From assembly GCA_029262055.1 (NCBI GenBank), contig JAJDAD010000013.1, forward strand, positions 1-64,000: 64,000 nucleotides of DNA. The letters run 5' to 3'. The notes below the pieces were generated by a model. The model ran no database searches. It was not told the DNA's origin and saw nothing but the letters and a program-made list of their open reading frames with translations. How positions within the stretch are numbered: the first letter of the stretch is position 1; each line of letters opens with the position of its first letter. This DNA comes from Candidatus Zhuqueibacterota bacterium (GTDB lineage: Bacteria > Zhuqueibacterota > Zhuqueibacteria > Oceanimicrobiales > Oceanimicrobiaceae). Shown piece by piece: positions 1 to 8,861 of this stretch. A program made the position numbers and the translations under genes.

Positions 1-740
1 TTGGTTCTCTCGAAGTTGTCCGTAATAAGAGTCGTCGAACTGGAGTTAGCCACCAGGAAGACATCAAAAAATGTCTGAGCCATAATTGAGTAACCTGTGT
101 CATTGGGGTGCACTGCGTCGTCCATATACGCTGTGGCCCAATTGGGATTGGTCTTGAAAATCTCATTGACACCGGCATAGAAAAGGTTGCGGCCCTCATC
201 GTCACGTTTTGTAAAGAACATGTCCTGGATCAGGCTGTTCAATGATGTGGTCTGAGTATCCTTGCCATCGGTTCTGGGTACAATGCTGGTAACAATGATC
301 TTGATATTTGGGTTAAAGTTGTGGATTGCGTCGACGGTATTAGCTATCTCATCACGGGTGCTTTCCGGCGTTTGATCGGCCGAAATATCATTTGTCCCAA
401 TGTGAAAAATGATGATATCGGGATTCGCCCCCAGATAGGTATTGATATTTGCAAAAATCTGATCGGCGCGGAAGCCATCATGCCCCTCATGGTCGTTGTC
501 AAAACCCACGCCATCCGAGAGCGTCCCCACGAAATCCACCACAACCCCCTCATTGTTGACCAGATCAGCGAAGTCATTACGAAAACCGGCATTATCAGTC
601 GATCCCGTGACGCCCCTGGTTATGGAATCTCCCAGAAACATGGCTTTCTTCTGCGCGTAGGCGGACGCCGAAAATAGAGTCAAGAATGCCAAAGCCGCCA
701 GTGACTTCGGTAGAACTTTGAAATCTCTAAAGATACTCAT
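1..740 (-). CDS. Secreted SGNH/GDSL-family hydrolase, C-terminus beyond the window edge
   Basis: The gene reads leftward from an ATG at 740 with a good Shine-Dalgarno (AGGAGAAGG) and has no stop before base 1, so the C-terminus is missing. The N-terminus is a signal peptide (MSIFRDFKVL... ending SASAYA). The mature part carries SGNH-hydrolase blocks: block I FLGDSITRG with the nucleophile Ser, block III GTND, and block V DAVHPNDTGY with the catalytic Asp and His. This family removes acyl groups from glycans or lipids outside the cytoplasm. After the hydrolase domain (about 210 residues) comes a Ser/Thr-rich linker and DNFERT, which looks like the opening of a LamG-type beta-sandwich domain, so the full protein is probably multidomain. 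An esterase trimming acetyl groups of the glycan made by this locus is a reasonable inference. Confidence 0.85.
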   Translation of the reverse strand, partial: MSIFRDFKVLPKSLAALAFLTLFSASAYAQKKAMFLGDSITRGVTGSTDNAGFRNDFADLVNNEGVVVDFVGTLSDGVGFDNDHEGHDGFRADQIFANINTYLGANPDIIIFHIGTNDISADQTPESTRDEIANTVDAIHNFNPNIKIIVTSIVPRTDGKDTQTTSLNSLIQDMFFTKRDDEGRNLFYAGVNEIFKTNPNWATAYMDDAVHPNDTGYSIMAQTFFDVFLVANSSSTTLITDNFERT

Positions 741-835
741 AGTAGCCTTCTCCTGCTGCTGAAAATACACCTAAGTCCGTTCATTCAAATGCCGGTCGTT
801 CGAGCTTTTGCGGGTAAACAGGTCCAGTATCTACC

Positions 836-2407
836 CTAGTTCAATCTCTCTATTAAATCGCTTTGTTTTCTGATTCTATAGACCACCGTTCGCGGCGATT
901 CGTGGATATAGACAAGTTTAAGATCGCTCTTAACCTGGTCGGGTTGTAGCAAAATCGCTAGTTCAGGACGACGGTCCGCTTCGATGTCGCCGTAAAGAAG
1001 ATACTCCGCCTCTTGCTCGGCCGCGAAATCCAGTAACTGGTCCAGCGAAGTCGCTTCCGGAAAGTAAACGGTTTCCAGATTAGCCAAAAAACCCAGGTGC
1101 GGCTTGCGCGCAATAATGCTGGCACTCTCTTTCACAATCGTGCGTAACTCATCCCGGATCTGTAACAGCTCACGGGGTTCGCTGTTGATGTTCGCTCTGA
1201 TTTCTTTTGCTGAAAACACACCCAGAAAAAAAACTGTCAGAGCCAACGCAGCATAACTCACATAGTGGGCTACTTTCTTCCTCACGCCTTTGAAACCGAT
1301 AATCTCGACCGGACGGCACAAGAAATACACCGCAATCGAAATTGGAAAACCGACCAGGTACAGATAGTAGCGCGGCTCATAGTGCACCAAACAGAGCAAC
1401 AGAAAACTCACGATCGGAAACAGGAAGAACGATGCCTGCCTTTTGGTGATCCGGGGAAGCAATACCATCACGCCCGCCACCACGAACAGAAATGTCGGAA
1501 ATTTCAAGGAGTGCAAGAGAAACGCATAAGAATGCCGGTAGAGATTTCCGACATAGTGTTTAACAAAGCGCGGAAAGTCATAAAAGACCACGGATGAGAG
1601 AGAGTCAAACTGTTTGGCCGCCAGGCGCATGTCCTCGGAGGACACCACCCCTGCTCTACCGTAAAAATGGCTGGCAACTACCAGGTAACCGTCGTTCGCA
1701 ACTTGTTTTTCAAACACAAAGCTTTTCAGCAGGAACCACGGCGCAAGAACGGCGAGACAAACACCGGTGAATATGGCACCCTTCTGCAAACGCTCACCCC
1801 ATGACCACTCCTGCGGGCACAAGAACACAAGCATTAGCAAGGCGGCTCCGGGTAAGACAATCGCGTTGTTCCGGGTCAATATCGCGTAGCCCATAAGGGC
1901 GGCGGACAGTGCAATGTCGAGGTTTGAAGGTCTCTCACTCCTGAACAAGAAAAAGATTGCCGCTGTCACCACAAAGGCAAAGAACATGTCGGTGCCGGCA
2001 ACGATGGTCCACGGCAGGACAGTCGCCGACCAGATCAGGAGTGTGTACAGGCCGACTTTTGAGTCGAACAATCTACTGACGGTCTTGGCCATGAGCAGAC
2101 CGGCAAAAACGGTCGACAAGATCGAAAGTACTTTGCCGCCGGCAAACCAGTCTCCCGTAAAGAAATTCACCAGAATCAGGGCCAGCGCATAACCGGGGCC
2201 AACGCCGGGCTCGTTTGGGGTCTCACCGTTGCTGATCCGCTCGGCATCAGGCGCGTAGGCCCAATAGAAATCAGTTTCGACGCCGTATCCGCCTATCTTG
2301 TGAAAAGAACTTAGAACTAGAAGCGCAACCAGCAGGCAAACACCGAAACCCAGGGCAAGCTTCTCGTAAAGGTCCAAACCCGCAACGCTGTTCATGAGCC
2401 GGGTCAT
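836..2407 (-). CDS. GT39-like polytopic membrane glycosyltransferase (GT-C fold)
   Basis: 523 residues. The first ~420 are a polytopic membrane region with about ten hydrophobic segments; the last ~100 are a soluble C-terminal domain. An acidic first loop follows TM1 (GVETDFYW, then ERISNGETPNEPGVGPGY), as in PMT/ArnT-type GT-C enzymes that use polyprenyl-phosphate sugars on the outer face of the inner membrane. The start ATG overlaps the stop of the upstream deacetylase by 4 nt (ATGA), so the two are translationally coupled. It is one of three GT39-like genes here (others near 42 and 53 kb). Acceptor and sugar cannot be read from sequence. The family call is on topology and overall resemblance. 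Confidence 0.7.
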   Translation of the reverse strand: MTRLMNSVAGLDLYEKLALGFGVCLLVALLVLSSFHKIGGYGVETDFYWAYAPDAERISNGETPNEPGVGPGYALALILVNFFTGDWFAGGKVLSILSTVFAGLLMAKTVSRLFDSKVGLYTLLIWSATVLPWTIVAGTDMFFAFVVTAAIFFLFRSERPSNLDIALSAALMGYAILTRNNAIVLPGAALLMLVFLCPQEWSWGERLQKGAIFTGVCLAVLAPWFLLKSFVFEKQVANDGYLVVASHFYGRAGVVSSEDMRLAAKQFDSLSSVVFYDFPRFVKHYVGNLYRHSYAFLLHSLKFPTFLFVVAGVMVLLPRITKRQASFFLFPIVSFLLLCLVHYEPRYYLYLVGFPISIAVYFLCRPVEIIGFKGVRKKVAHYVSYAALALTVFFLGVFSAKEIRANINSEPRELLQIRDELRTIVKESASIIARKPHLGFLANLETVYFPEATSLDQLLDFAAEQEAEYLLYGDIEADRRPELAILLQPDQVKSDLKLVYIHESPRTVVYRIRKQSDLIERLN

Positions 2408-3297
2408 GGCGCGATTTCCGCCTCGTCTACAGCCTGAACAATTCTGCTCTCGGTTCTGGTGGAAGAAAAGTACTCATGAATTGACACGAAGTTATGCTCG
2501 TGCAGAAGCCGTTGTAGCTTCTGCTCCGTTTTGTTGAGATTGACGTACATGATGAAACGATCTTTGGCCCCCAACTTTAGTCTGGGTTGCTCGATATCTA
2601 TCTCCCACGGGTGCAGGTAAATCACGGCCGGGTTGCCGCCGCGGTTGCAATGCCTGATTCCCGCCTTTATCACTTGGTAAGGCAGAAAACGAAAGTAGAA
2701 GCCACCGGAAAAAGGTACGCGCTGACCGAAAAGCCGCATCACCGATGGCGGCAGTTCCCTGATCGTCTCACCATTACCTAACTGAATCTCGTATTCGAAA
2801 CGGGGTGCGGTGGAGTCACCGTACAGAAATGTCTTGAACGGGAATACGCTTGAGTCGTATTCCATGTCGAAAGATCGCAGCACCCGCCAGGCCCAGGGTG
2901 TTTTCTCGCCCAGCGACCAGGAAGGCGCCCTGTATCCGCGCACTTTCTCGCCCGTGAGGTTGTGCAGTATTTCGACGGCTCTGCCGAGATCTGTTTCAAA
3001 CTGGTCCTTTGTATAATCATAAACCAAATTGTGCTCAAAACCATGTGAAGCAACTTCATGTCCTCGCAACTGGATTTCCTTAACCAAGTCAGGGAAACGA
3101 CTGGCGACTTCGCCTAATACAAAGAAGGTCGCACGGTTCTCAGAATCATCTAACATATTGAGAATTCTTAGGGTAGGCGCCTCGACTCTATCCTCAAGAG
3201 TGAGGTGTCGCAAGAGCTCTTCCTGAGCCAGGTTGGGATGATACCAATCTTCGATATCAAAAGAGAGAATGTTGTCAGGCATGTTGAGATGTTGCAT
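2404..3297 (-). CDS. Polysaccharide deacetylase, exosortase (XrtA/PEP-CTERM)-associated type
   Basis: 297 residues from the ATG at 3297, 3 nt after the upstream FemAB stop (TGA-AA-ATG arrangement). A longer reading frame exists but would lie inside the FemAB gene. NodB-homology motifs are in order: FDIEDWYHPN at residues 13-22 (metal Asp), SHGFEH (metal His pair), GYRAPSWS, and IYLHPWEID near the C-terminus. The DIEDWY opening is characteristic of the subgroup found beside exosortase loci (TIGR03006-like). The predicted role is N- or O-deacetylation of the polymer. There is no obvious signal peptide, so it may act before export. It sits directly downstream of the FemAB-like gene, the usual pairing in exosortase-linked exopolysaccharide clusters. 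Confidence 0.85.
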   Translation of the reverse strand: MQHLNMPDNILSFDIEDWYHPNLAQEELLRHLTLEDRVEAPTLRILNMLDDSENRATFFVLGEVASRFPDLVKEIQLRGHEVASHGFEHNLVYDYTKDQFETDLGRAVEILHNLTGEKVRGYRAPSWSLGEKTPWAWRVLRSFDMEYDSSVFPFKTFLYGDSTAPRFEYEIQLGNGETIRELPPSVMRLFGQRVPFSGGFYFRFLPYQVIKAGIRHCNRGGNPAVIYLHPWEIDIEQPRLKLGAKDRFIMYVNLNKTEQKLQRLLHEHNFVSIHEYFSSTRTESRIVQAVDEAEIAP

Positions 3298-3299
3298 TT

Positions 3300-4337
3300 T
3301 CACAGTTCTGGCAAATATTGTACCACCCTCGGACCCACAAAATTTGTAAGCGAGACCGGCATCTTCTTCCAAACATTGATGACTTTGTCGTACTTATTGT
3401 TGTTGGCATCCACCACCGGGACTTGTTTTGCTCGGTTGAGATAGTACTGGTAGTGCAACTGTACGGGTTCAGCGCCCCACTGGCGTTTGAATATGTCCGT
3501 GCCCGTGTCCAGCGTGGATCTGCCGAAATCGAGATATTCGAAACCGTTATCGCAGGCGTATTCAATGGCCCGCCAGTACAGGAGATTGTTTACTTTAAAT
3601 CGATTGTACTCCCGCAAAGATGCGGCCCAGGGCTCGGAAAGGACCTGCTTAAATGGCATAAAGAACATTCCTGAAACCGGTTTGCCCTCGAATTTCAAAA
3701 CCAGCAAATTAACCCTATCCTTGAATACGTCCGCGATGCGCCTGAACATGCGCCGCGGGAAAACCGGTGTCCCCAGGTATTGCATGTTCCTGGCGTAGAT
3801 TTGGTAAAACTCGTCCAGGTATTGCATGCCGAAGTCTGCTTGCAGCCCCTTCTTTTGCCCTAACCTGATCTTGTTCCGAGCTTTGGAAGACAGGCCTTGC
3901 CAGAGCGCCTGCGACTCGGCCGGCAGTTGCAGCATGAGCGTTACAAAACTCTCCTTGCTCGGCAGGTCAACGCCGGAGCTCTCTTTAAGTTGACGGAGTT
4001 CAATAAACTCCACGCCCTCCCTGCGTCCAATTTCGATGGCAGCGTTAACCAGTTGTTCCGACACTGCCGCCGAGGTTGCGCACACGCCCGCAAAATTTGA
4101 GAATGGGTTGGACACCAGGTATTTGCGTCTAAAAATATCCCGCATAAGAAACATGGGAAGAATGCCAGCTGCGGTGTTTTCTGGTGTCAGAGCGAGCAAA
4201 TAATGAGGTTTAAAACCGAAGGTGTCCTCAAACACAACCTTCCAACCCAGCAGGTGGTAAAGGTTCGTGCCTGAATGGTTTTCTACAAAATCATCCCAGA
4301 GAGGCTCTGTTTCCGGCGTGAGTGGTACTACTTTCAT
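3300..4337 (-). CDS. FemAB-like GNAT acyl/aminoacyltransferase, XrtA/PEP-CTERM-associated type
   Basis: 345 residues with two GNAT-like halves. Family signatures include SSKARNKIRLGQKKG in the middle, NMQYLGTPVFPRRMF, and the C-terminal FGRSTLDTGTDIFKRQWG, which closely matches the FemAB-like proteins in exosortase-associated polysaccharide loci (TIGR03019-like). Cytoplasmic. FemAB relatives in peptidoglycan use aminoacyl-tRNA; the substrate of this branch is not established. ATG start at 4337, 9 nt downstream of the DUF2304 gene. Together with the following deacetylase it forms a known two-gene neighbourhood. Confidence 0.85.
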   Translation of the reverse strand: MKVVPLTPETEPLWDDFVENHSGTNLYHLLGWKVVFEDTFGFKPHYLLALTPENTAAGILPMFLMRDIFRRKYLVSNPFSNFAGVCATSAAVSEQLVNAAIEIGRREGVEFIELRQLKESSGVDLPSKESFVTLMLQLPAESQALWQGLSSKARNKIRLGQKKGLQADFGMQYLDEFYQIYARNMQYLGTPVFPRRMFRRIADVFKDRVNLLVLKFEGKPVSGMFFMPFKQVLSEPWAASLREYNRFKVNNLLYWRAIEYACDNGFEYLDFGRSTLDTGTDIFKRQWGAEPVQLHYQYYLNRAKQVPVVDANNNKYDKVINVWKKMPVSLTNFVGPRVVQYLPEL

Positions 4338-4346
4338 CCCTGATTG

Positions 4347-4700
4347 TCAGTCCTTCTTTTCCATTTTCTCAAGCAGGTATTTCTGGATTGCCAGCTCCTG
4401 GGTCAGATTCTTATTCTGATCTTTCAACTTGGACATCTCGATGGAAAAATGGAGCAAGATTGCCAAAGCGAAAAAAATCGCTACAGACAAGAAAAGTGCG
4501 GGCGGGTACTCGACTCCCAGAAAAAGCGCTACGCCGTCAGCAAGGCGATTCCAAATGGAGGCGATCAAAATCGTGGCACTAACCAGTAACCAAAGAATGG
4601 AGTGTTCGATCTTGAGCTTCCTCTTTCGGATCAGGTTCAGAACAAACAGAAAGAGGGTGACGCTGAGGAGAATGATTATTATTTTTGCCCTAGGTGGCAT
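4347..4700 (-). CDS. DUF2304-family small membrane protein, partner of the adjacent GT2
   Basis: 117 residues. Three hydrophobic stretches (about 7-20, 34-50, 67-85) are followed by a charged, probably coiled-coil tail (EMSKLKDQNKNLTQEL). Length, topology and the basic RKRKLK loop fit DUF2304. The ATG at 4700 lies 11 nt inside the end of the upstream GT2 gene, so the pair is translationally coupled. DUF2304 proteins are regularly found with DPM1-like GT2 enzymes and are thought to anchor them or take part in the polyprenyl-phosphate step; that role is inference. Confidence 0.8.
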   Translation of the reverse strand: MPPRAKIIIILLSVTLFLFVLNLIRKRKLKIEHSILWLLVSATILIASIWNRLADGVALFLGVEYPPALFLSVAIFFALAILLHFSIEMSKLKDQNKNLTQELAIQKYLLEKMEKKD

Positions 4701-5427
4701 TTTTTACCTTGACGAGGTCGTTTTTACCAAAGAGAACCGCATAGATAGAGAGCAGCATTTTCACTATATAGTAAATCGGTTTGAATCCGCTGTGCATGGA
4801 CTTGCCGGTCTCGCTGTTGTACATGACGACAGGAACCTCAGAGACTTCAAACCCGGAATAGTGCAAAAGGATGATGATATCCGCGTCGGGAAAGTCCGAA
4901 GGGTACTGCCGGCTGGTCGCGAAGAACTCAAAGACCCGGCGGTTGAGCGCCTGAAACCCCGAGGTCGGGTCCGTTATGCGCTTACCGATGAACAGATAGA
5001 TCAGGGAGCGAAAAAACACCATTCCGAGTTGTCGCATCGTGGGATTGTCATAATCACCCAGGTTCCCCAGGAAGCGTGAGCCGATGGCGACATCGCTCCC
5101 CTGCTTTAGCCGGTCAATCAGATCTTTGAGGAACCTTGGATCATGCTGGCCGTCACCGTCGATTTGTACGGTATAGTCGTAACCATGCCGGAAAGCATAT
5201 TTGTAGCCGGTTTGCAGCGCGGCGCCATACCCCAGGTTGACCACCAGGGTCAGAACCGTAGCTCCCGCCTTTCTGGCCAACTCGTCGGTTGCATCGGAAG
5301 AGCCATCATTGATCACAATCACATCCACTCCCGGATTCGTATCCTTGATTCCGTGAACAACCCGTTCGATGGAATCGGCCTCATTGAAGGCAGGTACTAA
5401 GACAGCTATCTTGTCAGACTCGCTCAT
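4690..5427 (-). CDS. Family 2 glycosyltransferase, DPM1/polyprenyl-phosphate type
   Basis: 245 residues, a single GT-A domain. Seen: VLVPAFNEADSI at the N-terminus, VINDGSSD for nucleotide binding, the metal-binding QIDGDGQHD (DXD), GSRFLG and DPTSGFQA. This pattern matches enzymes that load one sugar onto a polyprenyl phosphate for later use by GT-C transferases such as the GT39-like gene nearby. It has only a weak C-terminal hydrophobic segment of its own and is coupled to the DUF2304 gene by an 11-nt overlap. ATG start at 5427; the Shine-Dalgarno is weak. A long non-coding gap lies upstream. Confidence 0.88.
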   Translation of the reverse strand: MSESDKIAVLVPAFNEADSIERVVHGIKDTNPGVDVIVINDGSSDATDELARKAGATVLTLVVNLGYGAALQTGYKYAFRHGYDYTVQIDGDGQHDPRFLKDLIDRLKQGSDVAIGSRFLGNLGDYDNPTMRQLGMVFFRSLIYLFIGKRITDPTSGFQALNRRVFEFFATSRQYPSDFPDADIIILLHYSGFEVSEVPVVMYNSETGKSMHSGFKPIYYIVKMLLSIYAVLFGKNDLVKVKNAT

Positions 5428-5803
5428 AGTAGATGATTTCTTTTATCCTTCAGAGTACGGAGATTACAAATCGCATTGCACCCATGACAGTCCAGGACTA
5501 TCATTATGAATATCGGACATGTTTGAAAGGAAATTAACATTGCATAGTACAGTTTTAATTGAACTTGTTGCCGCAAATATTGAAGATAGCGCAATAAGTG
5601 TGCCATCGACTGCGACGGTTGGCATGACAATAAGGGGCTGTTCTCTGGGCGGCGCTGCCTAAATGGCAACGGCCATAACAGACAACGTGTGTAAACCCTG
5701 GGACATTGTTTCAGAATCAAACAGAACCGATGAACTCTGGAAGGCTGTTCTATTCCGGTAGATCTTTCGGGGTGAAATGACGCTCGGTGAGTTGTTGTGT
5801 CAC
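5428..5803. other. 376-bp intergenic gap with no supportable gene
   Basis: Lies between the stop of the GT4 gene and the start of the GT2 gene. Frames are open in places but their translations are Cys/Leu/Arg-rich and unlike any protein here. I see no strong hairpin with a T-run and no convincing -35/-10 pair. The only repeat noticed is the 9-mer GGCTGTTCT at 5636-5644 and 5743-5751. It may hold the promoter of the GT2-to-SGNH gene group, but nothing in it can be called. Confidence 0.6.
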
Positions 5804-6937
5804 CTATTTAGTTCTGCCGTTGAGAGCGTAATCTTCGTACAGTTTCTGAAAATTATCGACCTGCATTTCGAGAGAGTAGATCTGTTCGACCTTGGCTCGG
5901 GCATTTTCCCCGAATTGCTGGCGACGCTCTTTATTCTCCAGCAGGCTGACGATGCGTGTTGCCAATTCTTGCGGGTTGCGCGGCTCGACCAGGAACCCGG
6001 TTGCATCATGAGTGACAAGCTCAACGGTGCCATCAACCGATGTGGCAACCACCGGCACACTGCATGCCATTGCCTCCAGAATTACGTTCGGCAGACCCTC
6101 GTACAACGAGGGCAGGACAAACACATCGAATGTGCGCAACAGTTCACCGACGTCGCCGCGGAACCCGAGAAAAGAGAATACATCCGTAAGGCCCTGGGCC
6201 GCGACTTCGCCTTCGAGTTCGGCTCTAAGCTCGCCGTCGCCCACCAGGACGAACCTGGCGTTGCTGCATTTGTCTACGATCGAACGCGCCGCCTTGATCA
6301 GGTAAGTGTGCCCTTTTTGCGGGTGCAGACGTGCCACGACGCCGACCAACTGATGCTCGGGCGCAAAACCCAATTCGGCCTTCAATGCGTCGTTCTTGCC
6401 ACCTTGAAACATGTCCAGATCCACGCCATACGGGATCACCGTTATCTTGTCCGGAGACAAACCGCGCTTATCGACCAGCCAGCGGGCGGTCGCTTTGGAA
6501 ACAGACACGACTTTGCTGCAGAAAAGCATGGCAAAGCGATAAGCCCACAACCGATGCCGCAGCAGCCATTCCGGAGCGGAAATGGTCTCCCACGAAAACA
6601 CCGCTTTGTTGGGGCTGATGGCGCTGGCCAAAGCGCCGACAACATCGGCGTAAAACAGAGTGGTCATCACGATGTCTATGTCCCGTTCCCGGATCAGCTT
6701 TGCGACATCGAGGATAAGCTTGGGGTCGATTCGCCCCCTGCGCTCCAAACTCACGAAATCAATGCCAAGTGCATCGAATTTTGATTTGATGCGGTCTCCC
6801 ATACCGAGACTACAAACCGTCGTGCGAAACCGGCTCTGGTCCATGTGTGAGATCAATTCCATCAGCTTGGTTTCCGCACCACCCCAGTTCATTCCTTCTA
6901 CGAGCTGGAGTACATTTATTTGTCTGCTTTCTGTCAT
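5804..6937 (-). CDS. GT4-family glycosyltransferase (GT-B fold)
   Basis: 377 residues from the ATG at 6937; a TTG four codons upstream is possible, but the AGG before it is too close to serve as a ribosome site. The N-terminal domain has the donor/acceptor loop GMNWGGAETKL. The C-terminal nucleotide-sugar domain has GVVARLHPQKGH and the E-x7-E motif in LYEGLPNVILEAMA. Cytoplasmic, transferring a sugar with retention in this family. It begins a new unit directly after the sat-cysC terminator. Donor and linkage are unknown. Confidence 0.88.
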   Translation of the reverse strand: MTESRQINVLQLVEGMNWGGAETKLMELISHMDQSRFRTTVCSLGMGDRIKSKFDALGIDFVSLERRGRIDPKLILDVAKLIRERDIDIVMTTLFYADVVGALASAISPNKAVFSWETISAPEWLLRHRLWAYRFAMLFCSKVVSVSKATARWLVDKRGLSPDKITVIPYGVDLDMFQGGKNDALKAELGFAPEHQLVGVVARLHPQKGHTYLIKAARSIVDKCSNARFVLVGDGELRAELEGEVAAQGLTDVFSFLGFRGDVGELLRTFDVFVLPSLYEGLPNVILEAMACSVPVVATSVDGTVELVTHDATGFLVEPRNPQELATRIVSLLENKERRQQFGENARAKVEQIYSLEMQVDNFQKLYEDYALNGRTK

Positions 6938-6963
6938 CTGCTGTTTCAAAACCTGTAAGGTAC

Positions 6964-6999
6964 AAAAAAATACTTCCAGCTCTGGCGAGCTGGAAGTAT
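6964..6999 (-). terminator. Intrinsic terminator of the sat-cysC unit
   Basis: A perfect inverted repeat has arms of 13 bp (6970-6982 and 6987-6999: ATACTTCCAGCTC / GAGCTGGAAGTAT) and a 4-nt loop. On the minus strand it is followed at once by a run of seven T (6970-6964). It lies 31 nt after the cysC stop. This is the only textbook Rho-independent terminator I see in the window. Confidence 0.9.
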
Positions 7000-7029
7000 C
7001 GTTCTTATCATATCACGTGACCTGCCCGG

Positions 7030-7617
7030 TTACCCGGCATTGACCGGTTCAACCTGTGGCACTGCCTCAGTTACGCCATTCTGAGCAAGATAGCCAAGCT
7101 CCTCGAGTTTGGCGAGGATCTTCTGCAGGCTTTCGGCCGGCTCTTCATCACCGGTCTTGACCACCAACTCGGGGTTGCGCGGCTCTTCGTACGGGTCAGA
7201 AATACCGGTAAACTCCTGGATTTCGCCGGCTATCGCTTTCTTGTACAAACCCTTGACATCGCGCCGGATGCACTCTTCAACCGGGCAGTCCACGTAAATT
7301 TCGACAAAATCACCGATCATTTCCCGAACATCCTGCCGTACTTCGCGATACGGCGAAATAGCCGCCGAAATAGCGAAAGTGCTGTTGCGGGACAGAAGGT
7401 GACACACAAACCCGATTCGCTTTATGTTCGTATTACGGTCCTCTTTGCTGAAACCCAAACCTTTACTAAGGTTGGTGCGAACGACATCGCCATCCAGGAC
7501 TTCAACCGCACGATTGCGTTTCGCGATTTCTTTTTCCAGCAGTACCGCCAGAGTCGACTTACCGGAAGAGGGAAGTCCTGTAAGCCATATGGTACAAGAT
7601 TTTTGTGAAGAAGACAT
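7030..7617 (-). CDS. cysC: Adenylylsulfate (APS) kinase
   Basis: 195 residues. Phosphorylates APS to PAPS, the universal sulfuryl donor. Seen: Walker A GLPSSGKST at 14-22, LDGDVVR at 41-47, the ISPYREVR active-site loop with Ser88 at the position of the conserved kinase Ser, the DCPVEECIRRDVKGLYKKA segment, and DPYEEPRNPEL. A ~25-residue Val/Glu/Pro-rich tail follows KLEELGYLAQ and is longer than in typical CysC. ATG at 7617 with an upstream GGAGG. Located 52 nt after sat and ended by the hairpin at 6964-6999, so sat and cysC form one unit making PAPS. Confidence 0.95.
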   Translation of the reverse strand: MSSSQKSCTIWLTGLPSSGKSTLAVLLEKEIAKRNRAVEVLDGDVVRTNLSKGLGFSKEDRNTNIKRIGFVCHLLSRNSTFAISAAISPYREVRQDVREMIGDFVEIYVDCPVEECIRRDVKGLYKKAIAGEIQEFTGISDPYEEPRNPELVVKTGDEEPAESLQKILAKLEELGYLAQNGVTEAVPQVEPVNAG

Positions 7618-7669
7618 GGATAGTTGACCTCCTGATTACCTGTGTTGGTTAGATTTATTCTTAGTTGGA

Positions 7670-8830
7670 TTAACCACGCTTGTAGCTTTCGATAAGTATC
7701 TCAGCAATCTCCGGTCGCGTAAACTCCTCAGGGGGAATCTGGCCGTTGGAGAGCAGTTCGCGGACTTTAGTACCGCTTAGAAAGACACGCTCACCCGGGC
7801 CGCCACTCGGACTGGTTTTGTCTGTGGCCATTTGTTTGGTGATTTTGCAGTAGAATGAGTGCTCGAACTTTAAGGGTGTGATGCCGAGTTCTTCCGGCGT
7901 AAACTGGTCGAAAATCTCCTGTGCATCGTAGGTACCATAATAGTCCCCAACGCCCGCATGATCTCTGCCCACAATAAGGTGGCTGCAACCGTAGTTTTTA
8001 CGGACCATGGCGTGGAAAACTGCCTCGCGCGGACCCGCATAGCGCATGGCCGCAGGAAACACACTCAGCATGACTCTTTTGGGGTTGTAGTATTTTTCCA
8101 TCATGAGCTTGTAGCAGTCCATCCTGACATCGGAAGGGATGTCGTCGGATTTCGTATCTCCCACCAGGGGATGGATCAACAAGCCGTCTACGCCTTCCAG
8201 GGCAACTTTGGTCAAATACTCGTGCGCCCGGTGAATCGGGTTTCTGGTCTGAAAAGCAACGACGGTCGTCCATCCGCGCTCTCCAAAAAGCCTGCGTGTC
8301 ACTGCAGGTTCATGCCTGAAATCCATGAACGGCAAATCGGGAACATGATTCAGCAGCTTGATATCGCCGCCCAGCAGAACATCTCCCTGGCCGTAAACTC
8401 GTGCCACTCCGGGATGCGCTTCGTCGGTTGTCCCGTAGACCTTCTCAGCTTCGTTCTTTTTGTCGTAGGTGTATTTTTCGTCCACTACCATGGTTGCCAG
8501 TGGATAGTCGGATGCATCCGTCAGCAGAACTTCATCTCCTTCGCCAAGCTCAGCAGCCTGGCTCGATGAGACCGGCAAGACAATGGGAATAGACCAGACA
8601 TGGCCGTCCGCCAAACGAATGGTCTCTACCACACTGTGATAGTCTGCTTTCTTCATGAATCCGCGGATGGGGCTGCACGCTCCCACAGAAATCAACTCGA
8701 GATCGGATATAGAAGTAGAACTGAGCCGGATTTTGGGCAGCGTTGCGCTGCGGGCCAATGCGTCGGCTCTCTCATCACCCTGCAACACACAGTTTACAAG
8801 TTCCCCGCCATGGGGTTTGGCTAAACTCAT
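7670..8830 (-). CDS. sat: Sulfate adenylyltransferase (ATP sulfurylase)
   Basis: 386 residues, the monomeric Sat/Met3-type enzyme rather than CysDN. Makes APS from sulfate and ATP. Seen: QTRNPIHRAHEYL at 194-206 (QxRN and HxxH active-site motifs), GRDHAGVGDYYG around 288-299, and an N-terminal PUA-like region with ISDLELISVGACSPIRGFM. It has no C-terminal kinase domain; cysC follows separately. ATG at 8830 with AAGGAAG 3-5 nt upstream. With cysC this gives PAPS. Whether the sulfate is destined for the glycan or for assimilation is not decided here: no PAPS reductase and no sulfotransferase is visible in the window. Confidence 0.95.
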   Translation of the reverse strand: MSLAKPHGGELVNCVLQGDERADALARSATLPKIRLSSTSISDLELISVGACSPIRGFMKKADYHSVVETIRLADGHVWSIPIVLPVSSSQAAELGEGDEVLLTDASDYPLATMVVDEKYTYDKKNEAEKVYGTTDEAHPGVARVYGQGDVLLGGDIKLLNHVPDLPFMDFRHEPAVTRRLFGERGWTTVVAFQTRNPIHRAHEYLTKVALEGVDGLLIHPLVGDTKSDDIPSDVRMDCYKLMMEKYYNPKRVMLSVFPAAMRYAGPREAVFHAMVRKNYGCSHLIVGRDHAGVGDYYGTYDAQEIFDQFTPEELGITPLKFEHSFYCKITKQMATDKTSPSGGPGERVFLSGTKVRELLSNGQIPPEEFTRPEIAEILIESYKRG

Positions 8831-8861
8831 CGACTTCCTTTCATTAACGTATTAGTTACTC

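Noticed and set aside
3298-3372. Extended N-terminus of the deacetylase
   Set aside because: The extension lies wholly within the FemAB coding end and does not look like family sequence; the ATG at 3297 fits the usual N-terminus.
5424-5720. 98-codon minus-strand frame in the gap upstream of the GT2 gene
   Set aside because: Composition is Cys/Leu/Arg-rich without recognisable structure, and no good ribosome site precedes it.
5777-6784. Long open frame on the plus strand (335 codons)
   Set aside because: It is antisense to a well-supported GT4 gene, has His/Gln/Arg-rich composition and no family motif; it is a shadow of the real codons.
7958-8569. 203-codon plus-strand frame
   Set aside because: Antisense to sat, whose active-site motifs are complete.
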